Positions 1-6,159 of a stretch of 7,332 nucleotides of DNA are shown here, one piece after another (the stretch's first letter is position 1; every line of letters begins with the position of its first letter). The notes beneath the pieces are model-generated. The model searched no databases, was not told where the DNA came from, and saw only the letters and a program-made list of their open reading frames with translations. This DNA is from Clostridia bacterium (GTDB lineage: Bacteria; Bacillota; Clostridia; Oscillospirales; CAG-272), in NCBI GenBank assembly GCA_900753285.1, contig CAADYN010000258.1, positions 1 to 7,332 of the forward strand, written 5' to 3'. A program made the translations under genes and the position numbers.

Positions 1-624
1 CCCCCCTACCTCTATCATGACGGAAGAATATCCCTCGGGTAAATCTTCTTTATCACTGTCAAAGAAAATATGCGATCTGACGCCGCCCGCGCATGATACA
101 GTGGCTTCGTATTCGCCCTCGGAGTCAAGGTTCACAAGGCGCGAGGACTTCAGCACGGACGCGTCAAAACCTCTCATGCCTGAAAGTCCCGTTTCCTCTT
201 CAGTAGTGAAAAGGCATTCAAGCTCAGGATGCGGTAGGTCGGAGTCAAGTATCGCAAGCATTATTGCCACTGCCGTACCGTCGTCCGCGCCGAGAGTTGT
301 TCCGTTCGCCGTGAGAAGGTCGCCGTTCAAAACAAACTCGATAGGGTCGGTGAGAAAATCATGCTTAACGCCGCGGTTGGCTTCACAAACCATGTCAAGA
401 TGTCCCTGAAGCATGAGCGGAGCATGGTTTTCGTACCCGGGAGTGGCTTTAGCTCTTACAAGAACGTTACCTGCGCCATCAATTGAAGCTTCGTGTCCGA
501 GAGAAACGGCGGTGGAGCGTACATATTCGGCGGCGGCAGCTTCATTTCCGGAACCGCGCGGAATGTTCGAGATTTTTCTGAAATATTCAAAAACCTTTTT
601 TGGTTCAAGTTCTGCGTATGTCAT
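1..624 (-). CDS. pepD: Aminoacyl-histidine (Xaa-His) dipeptidase, N-terminal part
   Basis: Predicted cytoplasmic M20-family metallodipeptidase that hydrolyses dipeptides such as Xaa-His for peptide recycling. Only the first 208 residues are inside the window; the remainder, which should hold the lid domain and the rest of the catalytic domain, lies beyond position 1. The reading frame is open from the edge to the ATG at 624-622, preceded 8 bases upstream by a strong GGAGGT ribosome binding site. Seen in the translation: LQGHLDM (His75, Asp77), TTLGADDGT (Asp114), TTEEETG (Glu143/Glu144) and NLDSEGE (Asp167). In PepD these positions supply the two-metal site and the general base, so the visible half looks catalytically intact. 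The stretch around CAGG (residues 178-181) also matches PepD. PepT and other M20 peptidases are less likely because of the GADDG and LDSEGE signatures. It is transcribed away from ispD and has its own promoter. Confidence 0.93.
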   Translation of the reverse strand, partial: MTYAELEPKKVFEYFRKISNIPRGSGNEAAAAEYVRSTAVSLGHEASIDGAGNVLVRAKATPGYENHAPLMLQGHLDMVCEANRGVKHDFLTDPIEFVLNGDLLTANGTTLGADDGTAVAIMLAILDSDLPHPELECLFTTEEETGLSGMRGFDASVLKSSRLVNLDSEGEYEATVSCAGGVRSHIFFDSDKEDLPEGYSSVMIEVGG

Positions 625-632
625 ATATTTTT

Positions 633-638
633 ACCTCC
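633..638 (-). promoter_or_regulatory. Ribosome binding site of pepD
   Basis: The minus strand reads GGAGGT, 8 bases before the ATG at 624. This near-perfect anti-16S match fixes the start, since no other in-frame start lies upstream near a comparable site. Confidence 0.85.
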
Positions 639-658
639 AAAAATCATATCCAGTATGA

Positions 659-687
659 ATTATATCACCGAAATGCCGACAAATCAA
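659..687 (-). promoter_or_regulatory. Sigma-A type promoter of pepD
   Basis: On the minus strand, TTGATT (687-682) is followed after exactly 17 bases by a perfect TATAAT (664-659), with a TG one base upstream of the -10 (extended -10). Transcription should start near 652, giving a leader of about 28 bases that holds only the ribosome binding site. This is the best promoter match in the window. Its -10 context, GTGATATAATT, is repeated in the divergent ispD promoter. Confidence 0.75.
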
Positions 688-746
688 GAGGATAGAACGT
701 CACAAGTAAATTTTTGTCCGGCTGTATTTATTTACTGATGCATTTG

Positions 747-761
747 TGATATAATTATAAT
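747..761 (+). promoter_or_regulatory. Extended -10 promoter of ispD
   Basis: TG at 747-748, one base, then TATAAT at 750-755. A second TATAAT follows directly at 756-761. No good -35 is present at 17 bases (TTTATT, 727-732), while TTTACT (731-736) is 19 bases from the second -10. The TG extension probably compensates for the weak -35. Expected transcript start is near 762-768, so the leader before ispD is only about 20-30 bases. Confidence 0.6.
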
Positions 762-774
762 GAAAGTTTAATAT

Positions 775-778
775 GGAG
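775..778 (+). promoter_or_regulatory. Ribosome binding site deciding the ispD start
   Basis: GGAG at 775-778 lies 10 bases before the ATG at 789 and only 4 bases before the in-frame ATG at 783. The longer spacing is closer to the usual range, so Met at 789 is preferred, but initiation at 783 (two extra residues) cannot be excluded. Confidence 0.45.
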
Positions 779-788
779 ACTTATGTCT

Positions 789-1550
789 ATGGGAAAGATT
801 TCTGATTTGATAAAAGGTATTGCGACGGGTGGGGAAAAGCGGTTCAACTCAGCCGTGGTCTTAGCTTCCGGAAGCGGGAAAAGATTCGGCGACGACACGG
901 CGAAGCAGTTTGTTCTCCTTGACGGAATACCTGTGTTCATACGAAGCCTTATGGCGTTTGAGAAAAGCAAAGAAACCGACGAGATTATTCTTGTGACAAG
1001 GGAAGCCGATATCGTAGGATGCCGCAACCTTGCAAGCGAGTACGGTATCACAAAAGTCACTCGTGTTGTTGCGGGAGGAGATACACGTCAGGACTCCGCA
1101 AGGCTCGGTTTTGAAGCCGTGAATCCTGAATGCGATTTTGTAGCGATACATGACGCCGCGCGATGCCTTGTGACTCCAGAGATGATTGACAAGACCTTTA
1201 CCGAGGCGTACATTGTAGGTGCGGCTGCGTGTGCGGCTCGAGCTACGGATACCATGAAAAAAAGCGACTACGCCGGAAACATTACAGAGACTATTGACAG
1301 AGACAACGTGTGGAACGTCCAGACCCCGCAGATATTCATGGCGGAAATGTACCGTGCGGCGGCGTATACTGCGAAGAAGGACTTCGTTTCCGCGACAGAC
1401 GACTGTATGCTGTGCGAAAGGCTCGGTTTCAAGATAAGGCTCGTAGACTGCGGCAAGACGAACATGAAGATAACATATCCGGAAGACATAGCCGTGGCAA
1501 AGGCGATACTTGACTACCGTGCGGCAAACAAAACGGAGGGTGAAATATGA
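789..1550 (+). CDS. ispD: 2-C-methyl-D-erythritol 4-phosphate cytidylyltransferase
   Basis: Third enzyme of the MEP isoprenoid pathway: it joins MEP and CTP to give CDP-methylerythritol and pyrophosphate, in the cytoplasm. The protein is 253 residues from Met at 789 (255 from the ATG at 783). Seen: the nucleotide-binding stretch SAVVLASGSGKRFG at residues 21-34 with Arg32, then AKQF at 38-41 (Lys39), IHDAAR at 120-125, TIDRDNVW with Arg171, TPQIF, TDDCML and NMKITYPED with Lys227. The Lys and two Arg residues match those that bind triphosphate and substrate in known IspD. Oddities: the usual PKQ is AKQ, the usual AAG is ASG, and some 20 residues precede the strand where most IspD proteins begin. 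The gene overlaps ispF by 4 bases (ATGA), which implies translational coupling. Confidence 0.95.
   Translation: MGKISDLIKGIATGGEKRFNSAVVLASGSGKRFGDDTAKQFVLLDGIPVFIRSLMAFEKSKETDEIILVTREADIVGCRNLASEYGITKVTRVVAGGDTRQDSARLGFEAVNPECDFVAIHDAARCLVTPEMIDKTFTEAYIVGAAACAARATDTMKKSDYAGNITETIDRDNVWNVQTPQIFMAEMYRAAAYTAKKDFVSATDDCMLCERLGFKIRLVDCGKTNMKITYPEDIAVAKAILDYRAANKTEGEI
1535..1540 (+). promoter_or_regulatory. Ribosome binding site of ispF inside ispD
   Basis: GGAGGG lies 6 bases before the ispF ATG at 1547, within the last codons of ispD. It supports the start whose ATG overlaps the ispD stop. Confidence 0.75.
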
Positions 1551-2041
1551 GGATAGGACACGGATACGACGCGCACCGTTTCTGCGAAAACAAGGAGCTT
1601 GTGATAGGCGGGGTCAAAATCGAGAGCGAGCTTGGACTTTTGGCTCATTCCGACGGAGACGTTCTCGTACACGCGCTGATAGACTCCCTTCTCGGTGCGG
1701 CAGGCGAGCGCGACATAGGGTACAATTTTCCCGACAGCGCGGGCGAATACAAAAACATCGACAGCTGCATCCTGCTTGAGAAAACCGCCGAGATACTGAA
1801 AAACGACGGATTTGAGATAGAATACGCCGACATGACGATAATCGCGCAGAAGCCGAAGCTGAACCCGTACCTTACCGCGATGCGTGAGAAAATGGCTGCG
1901 GTTCTCGGAATACCTGTACAGCGGCTTAACGTGAAGGCTACGACGGAAGAGAAAATGGGATTTACCGGACGCGGAGAGGGAATATCAGCCCATGCGGTAT
2001 GCCTTCTCAGAGAAAAAAGTACGCCGGAAACTCATACATAA
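1547..2041 (+). CDS. ispF: 2-C-methyl-D-erythritol 2,4-cyclodiphosphate synthase
   Basis: Fifth enzyme of the MEP pathway: it cyclises CDP-methylerythritol 2-phosphate to MEcPP with release of CMP. It normally acts as a homotrimer with one zinc per active site. The protein is 164 residues, slightly longer than the usual 155-160. Seen: MRIGHGYDAHRF at the very N-terminus (Asp8 and His10, zinc ligands), AHSDGDVLVHA (His34 and the third zinc ligand His42), ERDIGYNFPDS with Asp56 and Asp63, and the C-terminal signature NVKATTEEKMGFTGRGEGI with Thr133, Glu135 and Arg142. All key residues are present at their standard positions. It follows ispD with a 4-base overlap. The kinase IspE, which acts between IspD and IspF, is not in the window. 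The last eight or so residues (STPETHT end) are a short, non-conserved tail. Confidence 0.97.
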   Translation: MRIGHGYDAHRFCENKELVIGGVKIESELGLLAHSDGDVLVHALIDSLLGAAGERDIGYNFPDSAGEYKNIDSCILLEKTAEILKNDGFEIEYADMTIIAQKPKLNPYLTAMREKMAAVLGIPVQRLNVKATTEEKMGFTGRGEGISAHAVCLLREKSTPETHT

Positions 2042-2322
2042 AAGCACAAGCCTCCGGCGCTATGTTATCCCGAACCGCTTAAGTCCATGAGTAAACGTCC
2101 TGTTATTTCGACACAGCCTACTTTAGCGGAGCGGGGAATACTGTTTAAGACGGCATTGCACCGTCGATATCAGTTTATACCGCCTGACCCGAATTTGCCA
2201 AAGAGCGGACTATTCTTGCGCAGCGAAAAACACCCGAAAACATCCGCCGAACGATGGAATACCGCCATGATAAAACCGAAACCCGAACGATAAAGAAGAA
2301 AAAACTTTCAGGAGAAAAAATT
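2042..2322 (+). other. 281-base ispF-rpe gap with no convincing gene
   Basis: This is unusually long for genes in the same direction. It contains a plus-strand open frame at 2087-2293 (68 codons, very Lys/Arg/Pro-rich) and a minus-strand one at 2268-2170 (32 codons). Neither has a ribosome binding site or a recognisable protein family, so I do not call them. Other contents are a small hairpin (GACGG 2149-2153 / CCGTC 2161-2165, 7-base loop, no T-run), four scattered CCCGAA copies, and CGAACGAT twice near the right end. I see no good sigma-A promoter and no intrinsic terminator, so read-through from ispF into rpe is the default view. It could be a decayed gene, a dispersed repeat or an untranslated spacer; the sequence alone does not decide. 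Confidence 0.5.
2310..2314 (+). promoter_or_regulatory. Ribosome binding site deciding the rpe start
   Basis: AGGAG lies 8 bases before the ATG at 2323. An in-frame ATG exists further upstream at 2254, but it has no such site and would add 23 unrelated, Lys-rich residues in front of the conserved KTSPSLLACDF strand. Confidence 0.8.
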
Positions 2323-3000
2323 ATGAAGATAAAAACCTCACCGTCGCTTCTTGCCTGCGATTTTCTGCACCTTGCCGATGAAGTAAAGCGTGCCGAAGAA
2401 TCAGACTGCGATATGCTTCACTGCGACGTAATGGACGGAATGTATGTGCCGAACATCAGCTTTGGTTTTGATATAATAAAGAAGATTCATTCGATAACCA
2501 CACTCCCGCTTGACGTACACATGATGACCGCCGCACCGCAGAAGTATATTGACGTGCTTCACGACGCAGGAGCCGCTTCGATAACAATCCACCACGACGT
2601 CATGCCGAAGGAGGAGCTTGTAGGGACGCTCGAATATATCCGCTCCCTCGGAATGAAAGCCGCAGTGTCGCTGAAGCCTGCGTATCCTGCCGCCGACGCG
2701 TTTGACTTTGTTCCGTACTGCGACATGATACTTGTTATGACTGTAGAACCAGGATTCGGCGGACAGAAATTCATGGACTCCATGCTTCCGAAAATCAGGG
2801 AGATTCGCGAATACCTCGACAAAAACAAGCCCGAATGCGATATCGAGGTAGACGGCGGAATAGGGGAGTTCAGCATAGCCGACCGCGCAAGAGCGGGAGC
2901 AAACGTGTTCGTCATAGGCACGGCGTCGTTCAGAGCGGAGGACATGAAAGGCGCGCTTGACAAGCTGGTGTCGATAGCAGAGCAGTCTGCCATAATGTAA
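2323..3000 (+). CDS. rpe: Ribulose-phosphate 3-epimerase
   Basis: Pentose phosphate pathway enzyme that interconverts D-ribulose-5-P and D-xylulose-5-P; a cytoplasmic TIM barrel with a metal-assisted two-aspartate mechanism. The protein is 225 residues, normal for the family. Seen: SPSLLACDF near the start (Ser8), LHCDVMDG with His33, Asp35 and Met37, PLDVHMM with His66, MTVEPGFGGQ at 139-148 (phosphate/loop 6 region), EVDGGIG with the second catalytic Asp177, and the phosphate-binding end around VIGTASF. Metal ligands and both catalytic acids are present. Small departures: EPGFGGQ where many homologues have NPGFGGQ, and LKP for LNP after strand 5; both look like tolerated variants. It is not beside rsgA or a PASTA kinase, its frequent Firmicute neighbours, but follows ispDF after a long gap. 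Confidence 0.96.
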   Translation: MKIKTSPSLLACDFLHLADEVKRAEESDCDMLHCDVMDGMYVPNISFGFDIIKKIHSITTLPLDVHMMTAAPQKYIDVLHDAGAASITIHHDVMPKEELVGTLEYIRSLGMKAAVSLKPAYPAADAFDFVPYCDMILVMTVEPGFGGQKFMDSMLPKIREIREYLDKNKPECDIEVDGGIGEFSIADRARAGANVFVIGTASFRAEDMKGALDKLVSIAEQSAIM

Positions 3001-3251
3001 GCCGTTTTACACACGTTTTTCGCCGGAATTACAGGCAAATTATCTCAGTCACGCGAAAAATAAGTGCGCTTGTCAAAAATGGCGGAAAGTGCATGATTCG
3101 CGAGAGCTAATTCTATATGAATTCACAAATCAAAAATTGACGCCAGCTGTTCAAAATCGGCTGAAAATATGGTATAATACTAAAGAAGAATGCAGTTTAT
3201 TCTGCTCAGTTTTTTAAAATAAAATATTATGATGATACAAAGGGGTATTAT
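3001..3251 (+). other. rpe-prs intergenic region and prs leader
   Basis: The region holds the prs promoter (3150-3178) and a leader of about 65 bases. No clear intrinsic terminator follows rpe. A loose 7-base pairing with a 15-base loop (TGCGCTT 3065-3071 / AAGTGCA 3087-3093) has no T-run. In the leader, GCAG (3192-3195) can pair with CTGC (3202-3205), followed four bases later by six T residues (3210-3215); at 4 bp this is too weak to call an attenuator. There is no open frame worth calling. Confidence 0.5.
3150..3178 (+). promoter_or_regulatory. Sigma-A type promoter of the prs-argS-yebC operon
   Basis: TTCAAA (3150-3155, four of six consensus bases), a 17-base spacer, then a perfect TATAAT (3173-3178) preceded by TGG (extended -10). 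Transcription should start near 3185. TTGACG at 3137-3142 is a better -35 word but sits 30 bases from the -10, too far to be used with it. Confidence 0.68.
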
Positions 3252-4391
3252 ATGAGTGACAGCTTATTCGGAGAGCTTTCGGTTATCGGAATGAAGGGTT
3301 GTGATAAATTCATCAACCAGGTCGATTACTATCTTCGCGAGTGGCGCAACCATGATGACGACAGCACGTTCATCAACACCGCTGACTGCCCGAGATTCGG
3401 TTCGGGTGAGGCAAAGGGTATGCTCCACAACTCGATGAGAGGTCACGATGTATACATTATCTGTGACTGCTTCAACTACGGCGTGACATATCGTATGTAC
3501 GGCAAGGAAGTACCCATGAGCCCCGACGATCATTTCCAGGATCTCAAGCGTGTAATAGCGGCTATCGCGGGTAAGGCAAGACGTATCACTGTTATCATGC
3601 CCATGCTTTACGAAGGCAGACAGGACAAGCGTTCATCCCGTGAATCCCTCGACTGCGCTATCGCTCTCCAGGAACTCGCTAACATGGGCGTGTCCAACAT
3701 CATCACCTTCGACGCGCATGACACAAGAGTTTCAAACGCAATTCCGCTCACAGGTTTTGACAATATCAAGCCTACATACCAGATGCTTAAGGCTATTGTC
3801 AGAGACGTGCCGGATATCTCGTTCGCGCATGATGACATCATGATTATCTCCCCCGATGAAGGCGCAATCAAGCGTACAATGTACTATGCTTCCGTCATGG
3901 GAATCGAGCTCGGTATGTTCTATAAGAGACGCAACTATTCTGTGGTGGTAGACGGCAAGAACCCGATAGAAGCTCACGAATACCTCGGCTCCGACCTCAA
4001 AGGCAAGGACGCTATTATCGTTGACGATATGATAGCTTCCGGCGACTCCATCATTGACGTTGCAAAGCAGCTTAAGGAAAAGGGAGCTAAGAGAATCTTC
4101 TTCTTCGTAACATTCGGTCTTTTCACAAACGGATTTGAAGTATTCGATAAGGCGTACGAAGAAGGACTCTTCACAAAATGCTTCACCACAAACCTCATCT
4201 ACCATCCGGATGGACTTCTTACAAAAGAATGGTACTCCGAGGTCAATATGTGCAAGTACGTCGCTCTCATGATAGACACACTCAACCGCGACCGTTCGAT
4301 AAGCACACTCCTAAACCCCGCAAAGAAGATTCATACAATCCTCGAAGAACAGAACGCTAAAAATCAGCTTCAGCAGAAAATAGAATTATAA
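3252..4391 (+). CDS. prs: Ribose-phosphate pyrophosphokinase, long divergent clostridial form
   Basis: Predicted to transfer pyrophosphate from ATP to ribose-5-P, giving PRPP for purine, pyrimidine, NAD, histidine and tryptophan synthesis. At 379 residues it is clearly longer than the usual 310-320, with an extra N-terminal stretch and a C-terminal tail of about 35 residues rich in Lys and Gln. Seen: SMRGHDVYIIC (61-71, matching the RG-DVFI strand), GRQDKRSSRES (122-132, matching the RQDRK...SRE element), FDAHD with His156, SPDEGAIKR (200-208), the flexible catalytic loop YKRRNYS with Lys225, Arg226 and Arg227, and the PRPP loop VDDMIASGDS (257-266). The last replaces the common VDDMIDTAGT. 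The fold and ATP-side motifs support PRPP synthetase, but the altered loop makes substrate details less certain. The ATG has AGGGG 6 bases upstream. First gene of an operon with argS and yebC. Confidence 0.87.
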   Translation: MSDSLFGELSVIGMKGCDKFINQVDYYLREWRNHDDDSTFINTADCPRFGSGEAKGMLHNSMRGHDVYIICDCFNYGVTYRMYGKEVPMSPDDHFQDLKRVIAAIAGKARRITVIMPMLYEGRQDKRSSRESLDCAIALQELANMGVSNIITFDAHDTRVSNAIPLTGFDNIKPTYQMLKAIVRDVPDISFAHDDIMIISPDEGAIKRTMYYASVMGIELGMFYKRRNYSVVVDGKNPIEAHEYLGSDLKGKDAIIVDDMIASGDSIIDVAKQLKEKGAKRIFFFVTFGLFTNGFEVFDKAYEEGLFTKCFTTNLIYHPDGLLTKEWYSEVNMCKYVALMIDTLNRDRSISTLLNPAKKIHTILEEQNAKNQLQQKIEL

Positions 4392-4398
4392 TATATTT

Positions 4399-4418
4399 CG
4401 GAGAAAATCGGAGAAAAT
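4399..4418 (+). repeat. Tandem 10-base repeat duplicating the argS ribosome binding site
   Basis: CGGAGAAAAT occurs twice head to tail (4399-4408 and 4409-4418), ending directly before the ATG at 4419. Each copy holds a GGAG: one 5 bases from the start (short but workable), the other 15 bases away (normally too far). It fills most of the 27-base prs-argS gap. Confidence 0.85.
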
Positions 4419-6134
4419 ATGCAGTATTTTAAAATCAGTGCCGCCGGTAAAATTGCCGAAGCCGCACACGAATTGTCAGCCGACGTATGTCTTACACCCG
4501 AAGATATACTCACAATGCTTGAATACCCTCCAGACTCTTCAATGGGAGACCTCGCTTTCCCTTGCTTCAGACTTTCCAAGACGCTGAGAAACGCTCCTCC
4601 TAAAATAGCGGCTTCTCTTGCCGAGAAAATCGGAGACTTCGGTATAGGACAGGCTGTGGCAGTCGGCGGTTACTTGAATTTTAAAATATCGCCGGATTAT
4701 CTCGCTAACCATGTTCTCACCGAAATCGAAGAAAAGGGCGAAAAATACGGCTCGTCAAACGAAGGAGAGGGAAAGACAGTCGTTCTTGACTATTCCTCCC
4801 CCAACATCTGCAAGCCTTTCCATATCGGTCATCTCGGCACTACTGTCATCGGTCATTCTTTAAAGCTGCTCCACGAGTTTGCCGGATATAACTGCATCGG
4901 CGTAAACCATCTCGGAGACTGGGGAACTCAGTTCGGCAAGCAGATTGTGGCTTTCCGCAAGTGGGGAAACCGTGAGACCATCGAAAAAGGCGGAATCGAC
5001 GAGCTTGTCAAGATTTATGTAAAGTTCCACGAAGAAGCCGAAAAAGATCCGTCTCTCAACGACGAAGCAAGAGCAGAATTCCATAAGCTCGAAGAAGGCG
5101 ATACCGAAAATCTCGAACTTTGGAAGTGGTTTGTAAGCGTGTCTCTCAAGGAATACGAGAACACCTACAAGCAGCTCGGAATCACATTCGATTCATACAA
5201 GGGCGAATCCTTCTACATGGATAAGGTTCAGGCTCAGGTAGAAATTCTCCGCGAAAAGGGACTTCTCAAAATCGACGAAGGCGCGTCCATTGTCGACCTT
5301 TCCGAGTACAATATGCCGCCTTGCCTTATTCTGAAAAAGGACGGCTCAACCATATATCCCGCACGTGACATTGCCGCCGCCGTATACCGTAAGCAGACTT
5401 ATGATTTCAACAAATGCATCTACGTCACATCATCCGCGCAGAGCCTTCACTTTGCACAGTGGTTCAAGGTTGTAGAGCTTATGGGTTACGACTGGTACAA
5501 CGAGCTTGTTCACGTTCCCTACGGTACGGTTTCCATCGACGGCGCAAAGCTCGCTACAAGAACGGGCAACGTTGTGCTTCTCAAGGATTTGTTTAGACAG
5601 TCCGTTGAAAAAGTCAGCGAGATCATGAACGAGAAGAATCCCGACCTTGAAAATAAAGAAGATGTAGCGGAAGCTGTCGGTGTCGGAGCTATCGTCTTCA
5701 ACTATCTCTACAACAGCAGAATCAAGGATATCAACTTCACTCTCGATCAGGCGCTCAGCTTTGAAGGAAACACCGGACCTTACGCACAGTACACCTACGC
5801 GAGAACTTGCAGCATCATTTCAAAGGCAAACGAAGCCGGAATTAAGGGCGTCGGCGGAAGCTTAACTCACAAGAGCGAGGAAGAACTGCTCAAAACTCTC
5901 TCTATGTTCCCGGAAAAGGTTCAGGCTGCGATAAAGGACTACGAACCGTCCGATATCACGCGCTATATCATTGAAGTTTGCACAGCCTTCAACCACTTCT
6001 ACCGCGACTGCCCGATAGTAACGGCAGAAAACATCGACACACGCGAGTTCAGAGTCAGACTTACAAAGGTCACAAAGAGCGTACTTGGCACTGCGCTTCA
6101 TCTTATTTGCCTGAGAACACCCGAAAAAATATAA
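4419..6134 (+). CDS. argS: Arginyl-tRNA synthetase
   Basis: Class I aminoacyl-tRNA synthetase that charges tRNA-Arg with arginine; it needs bound tRNA for activation. The protein is 571 residues, normal for bacterial ArgRS. Domains in order: N-terminal Add1 domain (about 1-110, with PPDSSMGDLAFP and the GGYLNF turn), the Rossmann catalytic core starting at VVLDYSSPNICKPFHIGHL with the HIGH motif at 135-138, VNHLGDWGTQFG at 162-173, YPARDIAA at 313-320, SAQSLHFAQWF, the degenerate KMSKS region KLATRTGN at 377-384 (a form typical of ArgRS), and the helical anticodon-binding domain from GNTGPYAQYTYARTCSI (450-466) to the C-terminal LRTPEKI. All signatures are intact. It starts 27 bases after prs and ends 25 bases before yebC, with no promoter visible between them. 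Confidence 0.97.
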   Translation: MQYFKISAAGKIAEAAHELSADVCLTPEDILTMLEYPPDSSMGDLAFPCFRLSKTLRNAPPKIAASLAEKIGDFGIGQAVAVGGYLNFKISPDYLANHVLTEIEEKGEKYGSSNEGEGKTVVLDYSSPNICKPFHIGHLGTTVIGHSLKLLHEFAGYNCIGVNHLGDWGTQFGKQIVAFRKWGNRETIEKGGIDELVKIYVKFHEEAEKDPSLNDEARAEFHKLEEGDTENLELWKWFVSVSLKEYENTYKQLGITFDSYKGESFYMDKVQAQVEILREKGLLKIDEGASIVDLSEYNMPPCLILKKDGSTIYPARDIAAAVYRKQTYDFNKCIYVTSSAQSLHFAQWFKVVELMGYDWYNELVHVPYGTVSIDGAKLATRTGNVVLLKDLFRQSVEKVSEIMNEKNPDLENKEDVAEAVGVGAIVFNYLYNSRIKDINFTLDQALSFEGNTGPYAQYTYARTCSIISKANEAGIKGVGGSLTHKSEEELLKTLSMFPEKVQAAIKDYEPSDITRYIIEVCTAFNHFYRDCPIVTAENIDTREFRVRLTKVTKSVLGTALHLICLRTPEKI

Positions 6135-6159
6135 TTTGAATTAGATAAGAGGTTTAAAT

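Noticed and set aside
17..658. Plus-strand open frames opposite the left gene
   Set aside because: They are antisense shadows of pepD, whose minus-strand frame is open throughout and carries all M20 motifs.
755..1151. Minus-strand open frames across the start of ispD
   Set aside because: No ribosome binding site or recognisable family; ispD in the plus strand has conserved motifs over the same bases.
2170..2268. 32-codon minus-strand frame in the ispF-rpe gap
   Set aside because: Too short, no ribosome binding site and no promoter; mentioned only in the gap entry.
2254..2322. Longer rpe start at the ATG at 2254
   Set aside because: It adds 23 Lys-rich residues not expected in Rpe and has no ribosome binding site, while AGGAG sits properly before the ATG at 2323.
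3065..3093. Hairpin after rpe as a terminator
   Set aside because: Seven pairs with a 15-base loop and no T-run; it does not meet intrinsic terminator criteria.
3137..3142. TTGACG as the prs -35 element
   Set aside because: The spacer to TATAAT at 3173 would be 30 bases, too long; TTCAAA at 17 bases fits.
3732..4205. 157-codon minus-strand frame inside prs
   Set aside because: It is an antisense shadow with no ribosome binding site or family; prs is continuous with conserved motifs over the same span.
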